Shown here piece after piece: positions 41,104 through 49,641 of a stretch of 64,000 bases of DNA. Under the pieces are notes generated by a model that saw only the letters and a program-made list of their open reading frames with translations, was not told where the DNA came from and did no database searches. This DNA comes from JACKCB01 sp964452775. GTDB taxonomy: Bacteria; Chloroflexota; Anaerolineae; Promineifilales; Promineifilaceae. The position numbers were made by a program, and so were the translations under genes. The stretch spans positions 1 through 64,000 of the forward strand of contig CAYVQP010000004.1 of the NCBI GenBank assembly GCA_964452775.1. Reading direction: 5' to 3'. The number at the start of each line of letters is the position of its first letter. The stretch's first letter is position 1.

Positions 41104-44100
41104 ATGAGTAGCGTCCAAATTGCGACCGCCGGACATCGCCTGCCGGCCGCCAGTGTGCTTATATCTTCCGGCTGCGCACTGTTGTTGGCCGGCGTATTTG
41201 GTCTGGCGGCCGGCCGGCTGCTCTACGAAGGGTTCTTTCCCCGGCTGCTGTGGTTGGGGCGGCCTTTGCCGGCGCTGACCCTGGCGTTGCTCACGGGTGC
41301 GGGCGGTCTCTTATTGTGGCGGCTGCTGTGGCGCCGGCTGGGCGATCCGCTGGCGGCGCTGGTCCCGTTTCTGCCCGCGTCGCTGAACCTGCTGTACCTG
41401 CCACAGAGCGGCGTAGAGCTGGTCTATAGCCGCCTGTTGTTTGCAGGGGCGATCTGGCTGGGCTCGCTCTTACTCTATCGGCTGATGGCGGGGAAGCGTT
41501 TCCTGTGGGTGTGGCTACTTGGCGGCCTGCTGCCCATTTATCTGCTGACCATGGGGCGCACCGTGGGGAGGGCGGACACCTTTGAGTTCCAGGTGGTCAT
41601 CCCGCAGCTCGGCATCGCCCACCCGACCGGCTATCCGCTATACATGCTTCTCGGCCATATGTTCACCTACATTCCGCTTGGCAGCGTCGCCTGGCGGATC
41701 AACCTGGCCTCGGTCGTCTTCGCGCTCCTGGCGACGCAGGCGCTCTTCATGACCGGCAGGCAGATCAGCCGGCGAGAGACTCCTGCCTTGCTGGCGGCCC
41801 TGCTGTTCGGTCTCATGCCCATCTTCTGGAGCCAGGCGATTGAGGCTGAAGTGTATGCCCTGCACGCGCTGATAGTGACCATCTCCCTGTACCTGATGAC
41901 CGGGTTGCTGATTGAGACGCGGGCCGGCAACGAAGCCGATAGCGCGCGGGTTCGCCGGCGGCAATACGCCCTGGCGTTGACGCTTGGGCTGGGGCTGACC
42001 AACCATTTGACGACGGTCGTTTTGTTGCCGCCGGCCGGCCTGACCCTGCTCTTCGTCTGGCGCAGGCAGCGACCGGCATGGGGGCAAATTGGCGGGCTGA
42101 CCCTGGCATTCTTGGCCCCGTTGCTGTTGTATGCCTATCTGCCGCTTCGCTGGGCGCAGGTAAACCAGGAGGCGATGGGCTGGGCGCGTCTGTTTGATTG
42201 GGTAGTAGGTGGGCGCTTTCAAGGGGCCTTGCAATTGAATGCCTGGCTGCGCGAGCCGGCCCGTTATGCCATCGTTGGGCGACTGCTGGCTGCGGAGTGG
42301 CGACCACTCCTGGTGCTGTTGCCGGCTCTGCTCGGCCTGTTCGATCTCTTTCGTCGCCGCTGGCAAATTGCACTCATCCTGTTGCTCGCCTGGTTGGGCA
42401 CCCTCTTCTACGGGCTGAGCTACCACGTGCCTGACCTGGCGGTCTTTTTGTTGCCGGCGCACCTGGTGAAGGCGCTGTGGTGGGCGGCCGGCCTGGCGCT
42501 GATTGTTGAGATTATCGCCCGTTGGGGAGGTCGCGCGGCCCAATTGATGTTGGGGGCTTTGGCGACGATTGTGCTGGGATTGATCCTGACCCCGGCAGGC
42601 CGCGAACACTGGCGGACGGTTGATCGCTCGCGCGATGATGGCCGGGTAGCCTGGGCGACCGCTGCCCTGGCGGAACCAGGGCAAGGGGCTGCGCTGCTGG
42701 CGGATAGCGAGAAGTTCCCGCCGCTGTATTACTTGCAGCAGGCGGAAGGGCTGCGGCCGGACCTGGAAATTATGGTCTTGCCGGACGAGGCCGCCTATCG
42801 GGCCGAGTTGTCCGCCCGAATTGCGCGCGGGCAGCCTGTCTACCTGGCTCGTCTGTTGCCCGGCCTGGAAGGGAGCTATCACCTGCGTTCAGCGGGAGCA
42901 TTGACCGAGGTGGGCGTTGGGCCGTTGCGGGAGCCGCCGGCAAACATGACCCCGGCCGCCCTGGATATTGACGGCATTCGACTCATTGGCTACGAGCTGT
43001 CGCCGGAATCAGCCTATGACCCGGCTGCGGCCGATCTGACTCTGTACTGGCAGGCGAATACGCCGATTTCGACGCCCTTGCTCGTCTACACGCGCTGGCA
43101 GGGAGCGGATTACGCCGGCGAGCCGATCCCGCGCACCGGCCAGCACCCGGCTAACAACGACTATCCGACGGTCGCCTGGGAGCCGGGCGAGATCGTGCCC
43201 GACTTCCATCTGTTGCCCAGACCGGTGGTCAGCCGGCCGGAGGAGATGACCCTGCAAGTGGCGTTAGCTCCTCCGTTTACCGCGGCTGAAGAGCTTGAAT
43301 GGCACAATGTAACAACGACGCTCGTGGAGCCGCCGGCGTTTCTCCCGCCGGGCGAAACGCTGCGTCTGGAAGTCGGTACAACGGCGCTGGACAGCGTCCT
43401 GGCAGCCAACCGGGTGCGACCCGGCTCGCTGTTGCCCCTGCTGGTGAGCGGCTACGGCGATGGTTCCGACGAACTGAGTTTCTCGCTGGCGCCGGCTGCC
43501 GGAGAGCTTCCAGTTCCTCGTCCCGGGCAGCTCCCGGCCTCGTTAGACGGTATGGCGCCGTTTGTGCGGGCCGCTGAAGTAATGATAGACCTGCCTGCCG
43601 GGACGTACGTGATTTATGCGGATCATTCTTCAGCCGGCGCGCGCTGTGGTTGGCTGCGCGCCGCCAGCGAAGGCTGCGCTCTGGCAAAGGTCGAGGTGAG
43701 CGGCACGCCCCTGCCGGCCGGCGCAACAAACTTTGATGATCAGATCGCTTTGCTGGGCATTGATATCGCCGAGTATGAGCTACAGCCGGGCGGCCTGCTC
43801 GATGTTACCCTGGAGTGGCAATCGCTCGCGCCAATGAGCGAGGATTACACGCTATTCCTGCAGGTGCTTGACGAGCAGGATCGCATTGTCGGGCAGGTAG
43901 ATAGTTGGCCCTTACAAGGGACCCTGCCGACCAGCGCCTGGCCGGCCGGCGAGCGGATTACGGATAGATACCAGATACAATTGGCTTCTGATTTGCCGGC
44001 GGGAGCGTATCGGCTGGTCGCCGGCTGGTACTTGCTGGCTACGTTGGAGCGGCTGCCCGTGCTGGATGACGCCGGCAACGTCGTGGATGACCGGCAGATC

Positions 44101-44127
44101 GTGCCCGGCCTGTCCGTTCCGCAGTGA
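41104..44127 (+). CDS. DUF2723 family membrane protein with C-terminal beta-sandwich domains
   Basis: A 1007-residue protein. The N-terminal half is a multi-pass DUF2723 domain, a family related to GT-C glycosyltransferases, recognised by GRTVGRADTFEFQVVIP, GIAHPTGYPLYMLLGHMF and IFWSQAIEAEVYALHALIV. The C-terminal ~390 residues are outer beta-rich modules; two of them resemble each other (GIRLIGYELSPESAYDPA..LTLYWQ near 42960-43100 and IALLGIDIAEYELQPGG..VTLEWQ near 43740-43830). It probably modifies lipid-linked glycans or proteins at the surface. The ATG at 41104 is preferred to an earlier in-frame codon at 41047 that lies in the leader hairpin region. The next gene starts just after the stop. 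Confidence 0.87.
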   Translation: MSSVQIATAGHRLPAASVLISSGCALLLAGVFGLAAGRLLYEGFFPRLLWLGRPLPALTLALLTGAGGLLLWRLLWRRLGDPLAALVPFLPASLNLLYLPQSGVELVYSRLLFAGAIWLGSLLLYRLMAGKRFLWVWLLGGLLPIYLLTMGRTVGRADTFEFQVVIPQLGIAHPTGYPLYMLLGHMFTYIPLGSVAWRINLASVVFALLATQALFMTGRQISRRETPALLAALLFGLMPIFWSQAIEAEVYALHALIVTISLYLMTGLLIETRAGNEADSARVRRRQYALALTLGLGLTNHLTTVVLLPPAGLTLLFVWRRQRPAWGQIGGLTLAFLAPLLLYAYLPLRWAQVNQEAMGWARLFDWVVGGRFQGALQLNAWLREPARYAIVGRLLAAEWRPLLVLLPALLGLFDLFRRRWQIALILLLAWLGTLFYGLSYHVPDLAVFLLPAHLVKALWWAAGLALIVEIIARWGGRAAQLMLGALATIVLGLILTPAGREHWRTVDRSRDDGRVAWATAALAEPGQGAALLADSEKFPPLYYLQQAEGLRPDLEIMVLPDEAAYRAELSARIARGQPVYLARLLPGLEGSYHLRSAGALTEVGVGPLREPPANMTPAALDIDGIRLIGYELSPESAYDPAAADLTLYWQANTPISTPLLVYTRWQGADYAGEPIPRTGQHPANNDYPTVAWEPGEIVPDFHLLPRPVVSRPEEMTLQVALAPPFTAAEELEWHNVTTTLVEPPAFLPPGETLRLEVGTTALDSVLAANRVRPGSLLPLLVSGYGDGSDELSFSLAPAAGELPVPRPGQLPASLDGMAPFVRAAEVMIDLPAGTYVIYADHSSAGARCGWLRAASEGCALAKVEVSGTPLPAGATNFDDQIALLGIDIAEYELQPGGLLDVTLEWQSLAPMSEDYTLFLQVLDEQDRIVGQVDSWPLQGTLPTSAWPAGERITDRYQIQLASDLPAGAYRLVAGWYLLATLERLPVLDDAGNVVDDRQIVPGLSVPQ

Positions 44128-44141
44128 GTCTGGAGGATAGC

Positions 44142-44969
44142 GTGGCGAACATTCTGCCCATCGCGGTCGTGATCCCGCACAGCGGCCTGGCGATACCGCC
44201 GGAAGTAGCGGGTCGTATTGCGCTGGATGAAGGGCAGATATTTGATGAGGCGGATGCGCACGCGGATCTGATCTTCGATTTTCGCGAGCGAGTGCTGCAT
44301 TGGGTCGTATTCCCATTCGCCAGGGCCGTTGTGGATGTAAATCGGGGGCCGGACCCGGCAGGTAACCGGCCGGGAGACGGCATTGTGAAGCGCCAGACCA
44401 GCTATGGGGCGGTGGTCTACCGGCCGGGAATGGAACCGGAGTCGGCGCTGGAAGAGGCGATGATCGCTCGCTATTGGGCCGATTGGCATCGCCGGCTGCA
44501 AGAGATTGAGGCCGACCGGCGGGTGAAATTGGTGATTGACGCGCATACCATGGCTGCCTTTGGGCCGTCGCATTACGATGATCCGGCCGCGTTGCGACCG
44601 CGTGTGTCCGTCTCCAACCTGGGCGATTTCGACGCATATCCCCATCCGGAGCGACAACAACTATCAGCCGCGCCGGAGCTCGTGCTGGCCCTGGCGCGTG
44701 AATTGGGCGCATCGCTGGCCGGCGTGCCGGCGCTGTGTCCTGTTGGAGAGGATGTCGCCGTCAACGCCCCCTTCTATGGCGGTTGGGATCTCTGGCAACA
44801 CGGAGGGGCGCATCAACCATGGTTGATGGTTGAAGTGAATCGGGCGCTATACGTGGGCGAACAGACGGGCGGATCGGGCGCGGTGCGGGCCGATGCAGCA
44901 CGTATTGAACTGCTGCGCACAAAGCTATGGGAAGCAATCAGCCGGCTGGCGAGCGAATTGTCCTTCTGA
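44142..44969 (+). CDS. N-formylglutamate amidohydrolase family protein
   Basis: About 275 residues. Members hydrolyse N-formylglutamate in histidine breakdown (HutG type) or related N-formyl/acyl amino acids. Motifs seen are VVIPHSGLAIP, FDEADAHADLIFD, RAVVDVNRGPDP, KLVIDAHTMAAFGP and WLMVEVNRALYV. The GTG at 44142 has GGAGGA four bases upstream; an alternative GTG at 44124 would overlap the DUF2723 stop by four bases. No hut genes are nearby, so the substrate is uncertain. Confidence 0.85.
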   Translation: MANILPIAVVIPHSGLAIPPEVAGRIALDEGQIFDEADAHADLIFDFRERVLHWVVFPFARAVVDVNRGPDPAGNRPGDGIVKRQTSYGAVVYRPGMEPESALEEAMIARYWADWHRRLQEIEADRRVKLVIDAHTMAAFGPSHYDDPAALRPRVSVSNLGDFDAYPHPERQQLSAAPELVLALARELGASLAGVPALCPVGEDVAVNAPFYGGWDLWQHGGAHQPWLMVEVNRALYVGEQTGGSGAVRADAARIELLRTKLWEAISRLASELSF

Positions 44970-45054
44970 TGGCCGCATACACCGCTGCAAAAACTGTTCT
45001 GCCCCGTGCGTCTAATGGAAATGAGAGCAAGAGTGTCGCCGGCGAGGTAGTTCT

Positions 45055-45987
45055 ATGATCCAATTGTTGGGCCGAAAGCTGCTTACCCTGATTATCTTCA
45101 TCCCACTGCTGAGCATGCTGGGTTACTTCTTCGCTTCGACGCATCCGGCCAACGACATGCCGGCGGAAGGAGACCCGGCCTCAATCGCTGAGAGCGACTC
45201 GTATCCGGCATACATCCAGGGTGTGTTGCGCGGCGATTTAGGCGAAATTGGGACAACGACGATCAGCGAACTCGTGTGGACCAGCGTCAAGAATAGCCTG
45301 GTGCTCCTGAGCCTGACCATGTTGTTGACCTTTGTTTTGGGTCCGCTGTTCGGCTATCTCTCTATTTCGCGACGCACCCGGCGTATCCGCCCGCTGGCGT
45401 TGATCATCATGACTGCCGGCCAATCAATGCCCGGCTTCTTCCTGGGCGTCACGGTCCTGGCGTTGATGCTCTATGGCATCTTTTCGCTGACCGCCGGCTC
45501 CTTGCCGTTGCCCATCAGCGGATATGGCCTGGATGAGCATCTGATACTGCCGGTGTTGGTGCTGGCAATTGGTCCGACATTGCAGGTGGCGCGGGTAACG
45601 GCGAACTTGCTGGAAAATGAGCTTCAGCAAGATTATATTCGCCTTGCGCAAAGCAAGGGATTGGGCTGGAATGCGGTGTATTGGCGACATGCCTTTCCGA
45701 ATATCGTGGCGGCGGTCATCTTGACCATGGGCCGCTCTACCCGCTGGCTGATCGGCGGGCTGATCGTGGTGGAATCGCTCTTTCTTTGGCCGGGCATCGG
45801 GCGGGTCTTTGCCTACGCCGTAGGCATCCGGCTGGACGGCCGGGCTCCGCTGCAATACTACTTGCAGCCGGAGCTGCTGGCGACCCTGTTCGTCATTTTC
45901 GGCTTCGGGCTGCTCCTGGCCGATGTTGTTTCCAGCGTGCTGGCATTCTGGTCGGATCCCCGGCTGAGCAAGCCCGCCGAAGCGTAA
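45055..45987 (+). CDS. ABC transporter permease, DppB/OppB family
   Basis: A 310-residue inner-membrane permease of the peptide/nickel type. It has an N-terminal helix, an outer loop ending in YIQGVLRGDLGEIG, and five further helices. The EAA loop is NLLENELQQDYIRLAQSKGLGWNAVYWRHAFPN (start and end residues given; the glycine is in KGLG). It pairs with the DppC-type gene 23 bp downstream. No binding protein or ATPase gene accompanies them, so the solute is unknown and the partners must be encoded elsewhere. Confidence 0.9.
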   Translation: MIQLLGRKLLTLIIFIPLLSMLGYFFASTHPANDMPAEGDPASIAESDSYPAYIQGVLRGDLGEIGTTTISELVWTSVKNSLVLLSLTMLLTFVLGPLFGYLSISRRTRRIRPLALIIMTAGQSMPGFFLGVTVLALMLYGIFSLTAGSLPLPISGYGLDEHLILPVLVLAIGPTLQVARVTANLLENELQQDYIRLAQSKGLGWNAVYWRHAFPNIVAAVILTMGRSTRWLIGGLIVVESLFLWPGIGRVFAYAVGIRLDGRAPLQYYLQPELLATLFVIFGFGLLLADVVSSVLAFWSDPRLSKPAEA

Positions 45988-46010
45988 GCCGGAAGAAGAA
46001 GGGCCGTCAG

Positions 46011-47015
46011 ATGAGACGCACAGCAACACGCGAAGTCAATTATCCCTTGATCTTTGGCGGCATCCTGGTGGCCGCCTTTGTTGCGCTGGCAATCTTCGGG
46101 CCATTGCTGACAACGCACGATCCCATGGAGCCAAACCGCACCATGAAGCTTGGCGAGACGTGGGTGACTGCCCCTTATAGGCCGGGAGAATTGCCGCAAT
46201 TTGTCCTCGGTTCGGATGAGATCGGGCGTGATTTGTTGACCCGCATTATCTGGGCGATCCGGCCAACCATCATTGTCTGCCTGGTGGTGGTGGCCGTGCG
46301 CATGCTTGGCGGTATCTTGCTCGGGTTGACCGCCGGCTGGTACGGCGGCCGGGTCGAGCGCTTCATTGACAGTCTGATCGGCGCGGCGCTGGCCATCCCG
46401 GTATTGGTGTTTGCCATTGCCGTCATCGCCTATCTGGGGGTTGAGCGTGGGCTGACGGCGTTTGTGGTCGCGCTGACGCTTACCGGCTGGGCCGAGACTG
46501 CCGCCTTTGTGAAGGACCGCACCCGCACGACGATGCAGGCGCCTTATATCGAAGGGGCGCATGCCATCGGCCTGAAGCCAAACAAGATCCTGTCGCGCTA
46601 CGTCTTGCCGCAACTGTGGCCGGTGCTGCCCTCGATGATCTCCTTTGAACTGGCAACCGTGCTGCTGTTAGTCGCCGAACTGGGCTTCCTGGGTATTTTT
46701 ATCGGCGGCGGCTTTGTCTATGGCGTGCCGATGGCGGACAGCGCCAGCGACTTCATGATCACCACCTCCGGCCAACCGGAGCTGGGTCAATTGCTGGCGG
46801 ATTTCTGGTCCAAGATTATCCGCACCCCCTGGATTCCCTTCTTTGTGGGCGCGGTGGTCTTCCTGCAGATCTTCGCCTTCAACCTGCTGGGGGAGGGCTT
46901 GCGCCGGCACATGGACGTAACCCGGCCGGGCGCGCGCTTCTCGCTGGCCCGGCTGTTCTCGCGAAATAAGCGTTCCGCCAACCTAACTCCGGGGATGGGC
47001 GCGCAGCAGGTATGA
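46011..47015 (+). CDS. ABC transporter permease, DppC/OppC family
   Basis: A 334-residue partner permease. It starts MRRTATREVNYPLIFGGILV and has the family-typical outer loop with FVLGSDEIGRDLLTRIIW. The EAA loop contains APYIEGAHAIGLKPNKILSR followed by YVLPQLWPVLPS. The ATG at 46011 follows GGAAGAAGAAGGG and the preceding stop by 23 bp; the open frame upstream overlaps dppB-like coding sequence and is not real. The C-terminus is somewhat extended with basic residues (LFSRNKRSANL). Confidence 0.9.
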   Translation: MRRTATREVNYPLIFGGILVAAFVALAIFGPLLTTHDPMEPNRTMKLGETWVTAPYRPGELPQFVLGSDEIGRDLLTRIIWAIRPTIIVCLVVVAVRMLGGILLGLTAGWYGGRVERFIDSLIGAALAIPVLVFAIAVIAYLGVERGLTAFVVALTLTGWAETAAFVKDRTRTTMQAPYIEGAHAIGLKPNKILSRYVLPQLWPVLPSMISFELATVLLLVAELGFLGIFIGGGFVYGVPMADSASDFMITTSGQPELGQLLADFWSKIIRTPWIPFFVGAVVFLQIFAFNLLGEGLRRHMDVTRPGARFSLARLFSRNKRSANLTPGMGAQQV

Positions 47016-47044
47016 CGCCCGGGCGCGGCCGGCGCGCCGCGTAC

Positions 47045-47073
47045 TTGATCGCCTCTTCGCCGGCGGCTATAAT
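47045..47073 (+). promoter_or_regulatory. Sigma-70 promoter of tRNA-Leu
   Basis: TTGATC (47045-47050), a 17-bp spacer and a perfect TATAAT (47068-47073) end 11 bases before the tRNA 5' end. Confidence 0.88.
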
Positions 47074-47084
47074 AACCATCGAAT

Positions 47085-47166
47085 GCCCTGGTGGCGGAAT
47101 TGGCATACGCGGTAGGTTGAGGGCCTATGCCCTACGGGCGTGGAGGTTCGAGTCCTCTCCAGGGCA
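47085..47166 (+). tRNA. tRNA-Leu (anticodon GAG)
   Basis: An 82-nt tRNA with acceptor GCCCTGG/CCAGGGC, anticodon stem GTAGG/CCTAT around loop TTGAGGG (anticodon GAG), a long class II variable arm, T-arm GGAGG-TTCGAGT-CCTCT, and discriminator A. CCA is not encoded. It reads CUC and CUU codons. It is flanked by its own promoter and terminator. Confidence 0.95.
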
Positions 47167-47177
47167 TCAAGCAGGGT

Positions 47178-47206
47178 AACGCCGGAAGCACGACTTCCGG
47201 CGTTTT
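47178..47206 (+). terminator. Terminator of tRNA-Leu
   Basis: AACGCCGGAAG, loop CACGA, CTTCCGGCGTT and then TT, starting 12 bp after the tRNA. The 11-bp stem is perfect. Confidence 0.9.
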
Positions 47207-47222
47207 GCATTGTGTTGTCCAG

Positions 47223-47288
47223 AACCCCGCAGCTCTCCTATGGGATTTGTCCGAGGGCGAGCAAGCCGGGTATGAGCTGCGGGGTTTT
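47223..47288. terminator. Inverted repeat AACCCCGCAGCTC/GAGCTGCGGGGTT
   Basis: A perfect 13-bp stem with a 38-base loop lies between tRNA-Leu and the convergent epimerase gene. On the plus strand it is followed by TT and C, on the minus strand by TCT. Its core matches the terminators at 21872 and 33441. Confidence 0.65.
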
Positions 47289-47312
47289 CTTGGGGACCCG
47301 GTTGGCCGGCTG

Positions 47313-48242
47313 CTAGGCGGCGACGAAACGCGGATCCTCGCGCAACATGCGCTCTAAACCACGCTCCAGGGATACCTGCGGGTTATAACTGAGCAGCCGG
47401 CGCGCCCGGCTGACATCGGCTACCAGATGCTCAACGCCGCCCGATTTATCGCGATTGTAGATGCGATTGATTGACCGCCCGGTGACGCGTCCGATCAGGT
47501 CTGCCAGCGTATTGACATCAACGCCCTGGCCGCTGCCGATGTTGATCACCTGCCGGTTGATGCCGGTCACCTGGGCTGCGTCAATCAGGGCGGCGACCAC
47601 GTCGGAGATGTAGACAAAGTCACGCACCTGGGTTCCATCGCCGTAGATGACCAGGGAGCCGCCGGTCAACGCCTGACGCAGAAAGCGGGGGATGACGGGG
47701 CCGTGCACAGCGGGCAGGCTTTGGCCGGGGCCGTAGGCGTTAAAGATGCGCAGGGCGACGGTTTCGATGCCTGATAGCTCGCCGATGGTGTGCAGGTATT
47801 GCTCGCCTGCCCATTTGCTGACCGCATAGGGAGAATCGGGCCGGGGGGCGTCATGTTCCCGGCGGATAGGATTAGGTCGTGGGCCGTAGATAGCGCCGGA
47901 AGAGGTAAACACCACCCGGCGCACGCCGGCGTCGCGCATCGCTTCCATCAGACTGACCGTGCCGCCCACGTTCACCAGGTTGTACTCTCGCGGGTAGAGA
48001 ATCGATTGTGCCACGGAGACACGCGCCGCCAGATGATAAACGCAGTCGACATCCTGTAGCATGGACCAGAGGAGCGGCACATCGTTCACGTCCCCCTGAC
48101 GAAAGATGACGTTAGCCGCGAGATGGTCCCTGTTGCCGCTGCTCAGATCATCAAGCACCTGCACCAGGTGGCCATCCGCCGCCAGGCGGTTAGCCAACGC
48201 CGATCCCAGGAATCCCGCCCCGCCGGTGATCAGAAAACGCAT
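47313..48242 (-). CDS. NAD-dependent epimerase/dehydratase (UDP-glucose 4-epimerase-like)
   Basis: A 309-residue extended short-chain dehydrogenase acting on nucleotide sugars. It has the NAD motif ITGGAGFLGSALANRL, VYHLAARVSVAQSI, the catalytic Ser and Tyr-x3-Lys in FTSSGAIYGP and YAVSKWAGEQYLH, and RDFVYISDVVAALIDA near the C-terminus. It fits the GalE/WbpP-like group; whether it makes UDP-galactose or another sugar is not decidable. The ATG follows GAGGTG. It likely feeds the surface-glycan enzymes of the region. Confidence 0.9.
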   Translation of the reverse strand: MRFLITGGAGFLGSALANRLAADGHLVQVLDDLSSGNRDHLAANVIFRQGDVNDVPLLWSMLQDVDCVYHLAARVSVAQSILYPREYNLVNVGGTVSLMEAMRDAGVRRVVFTSSGAIYGPRPNPIRREHDAPRPDSPYAVSKWAGEQYLHTIGELSGIETVALRIFNAYGPGQSLPAVHGPVIPRFLRQALTGGSLVIYGDGTQVRDFVYISDVVAALIDAAQVTGINRQVINIGSGQGVDVNTLADLIGRVTGRSINRIYNRDKSGGVEHLVADVSRARRLLSYNPQVSLERGLERMLREDPRFVAA

Positions 48243-48361
48243 TCAACACCTCATAGCAACCATCCGGCCAGATGGCCGGAGACAGCGCACCGATCTTTGC
48301 ATAAAGGATAGGCCAGAGCAAATCTAAGCCATCTCTCAGCCCAGGCCCAGCGCCGTGCAGC

Positions 48362-48367
48362 TATAAT
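48362..48367 (+). promoter_or_regulatory. Perfect -10 box giving a leaderless start for the HEXXH protein
   Basis: TATAAT ends 7 bp before the ATG at 48375, so transcription would begin at or within a base or two of the start codon. No ribosome-binding site precedes the ATG. The -35 region (about 48339-48344) is weak. Confidence 0.6.
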
Positions 48368-48374
48368 CGCGGGC

Positions 48375-49625
48375 ATGCGCCGGCATAGATTGAAACTTGT
48401 CATCAAACTGCTGTTCGTCGTGCTGCTATTCGTGCTCGTTGCGGCGCCGGAATGGCCCGCATTTGCCGGGGAGCGTTACCGGCTGGATACATTCATCCGC
48501 CTGCGCCAATTCGACTTTGCGAACTGGGAGTTGAACGCATTGGCGACCAAGCTGGCGGGTACGCTCGCCGGTGGGCACTCCTACCTTGACGATGAGCGCA
48601 GCAAGCAATTCGTTTTGTCCTATCTGGAGCTGCTCAAACAGGTGCACGAACTGGAGCGGGAGATCGAGACCATCTATGCTGACCCGGACATTACTGACCC
48701 GGCCCCGGCTGTCGCCGAAATAGAGGCCGAAATCGCTCCGCTGCGCGAGACACTCGCCGAACGGCAGCCGCTGGTAGAAGAGATTCTGCAGAGCCAGGTG
48801 GCATCCATTCTTGTGGAGGAGGGCTTTGGCGTTCTGAATGCGGCCTGGCCGCCGGTGGAAATGCACATGACCCCGCTGCCGCAGATCCTGATCGTCTCGC
48901 CGCGGGACGAGATCCGCCAGATTCACAATGTGCCCCTGGAAAGCGGGTTGGAAACGGCTTCCAAAGAGGAATTGGAGGAGCAGATACTCAGTGACCTGGA
49001 TCGCTCTGCCCTGGTGGTGCCGATTGGCGGCCTGGGCATGATTCCTTCAATGATTGTGGAGACTACCAGCATCAACTTTCTGGCGGACGTGGTGGCGCAT
49101 GAATGGGCGCACCATTGGCTCACCACCCGCCCGGTAGGGATGGGCTATGCCGCCAGCCCGGAGATGCGCACGATCAATGAGACCACCGCCTCCATTGTTG
49201 GTGAGGAAATCGGGGCGAAGGTCATCGAACGTTACTATCCCGAATTCGTGCCGCCGGCAGAGGACAGCGACGCGCAGGCGGCGGACAGTTCAGACGAAGA
49301 GCCTTTTGACTACCGGGCGGAGATGGCCCAAACTCGGGTGCGGGTGGACGAGCTGCTGGCGGAAGGTGATGTGGAGCAGGCGGAAGCGTATATGGAGCAG
49401 CGCCGGCAGTTCTTTCTCGAGAACGGCTACCGAATTCGCAAGCTTAACCAGGCGTACTTTGCCTTCTACGGCGCATATGCGGATACGCCGGGAGCGACCG
49501 GCGGAGATCCGGTCGGCCCGGCGGTTGTAGCCCTGCGCGAACAGAGCAGCTCCCTGCGAAACTTCCTGGACAGAATGGCGTTTGTGACCAGCTTCAGCGC
49601 CCTGGAAAGCAGATTGGCCAGGTGA
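48375..49625 (+). CDS. Membrane-anchored putative HEXXH metalloprotease
   Basis: A 416-residue protein with an N-terminal signal anchor (about 8-30) and a mostly helical, charged outer part with a coiled-coil-like stretch (85-145). The motif VVAHEWAHHWL places HEXXH at 243-247, and Glu269 or Glu277/278 in NETTASIVGEEIG could be the third zinc ligand, a gluzincin-like layout. An acidic, low-complexity stretch follows (295-312). I do not recognise a named family. A perfect -10 box lies 8 bp upstream of the ATG with no ribosome-binding site, pointing to a leaderless mRNA. Confidence 0.75.
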   Translation: MRRHRLKLVIKLLFVVLLFVLVAAPEWPAFAGERYRLDTFIRLRQFDFANWELNALATKLAGTLAGGHSYLDDERSKQFVLSYLELLKQVHELEREIETIYADPDITDPAPAVAEIEAEIAPLRETLAERQPLVEEILQSQVASILVEEGFGVLNAAWPPVEMHMTPLPQILIVSPRDEIRQIHNVPLESGLETASKEELEEQILSDLDRSALVVPIGGLGMIPSMIVETTSINFLADVVAHEWAHHWLTTRPVGMGYAASPEMRTINETTASIVGEEIGAKVIERYYPEFVPPAEDSDAQAADSSDEEPFDYRAEMAQTRVRVDELLAEGDVEQAEAYMEQRRQFFLENGYRIRKLNQAYFAFYGAYADTPGATGGDPVGPAVVALREQSSSLRNFLDRMAFVTSFSALESRLAR

Positions 49626-49641
49626 TGATCACTCCGGAATA

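Noticed and set aside
41638..42882. 414-residue antisense frame in the DUF2723 gene
   Set aside because: Low-complexity Gln/Pro/Arg-rich sequence with no motif, on the complement of a well-supported gene.
45681..46010. N-terminal extension of the DppC-like permease
   Set aside because: It overlaps dppB-like coding sequence and has no membrane or family character; a ribosome-binding site precedes the ATG at 46011.
48263..48280. TCCGGCC/GGCCGGA hairpin upstream of the epimerase gene as terminator or riboswitch
   Set aside because: It is a short stem of common GCCGG words without a T-run or flanking conserved structure.
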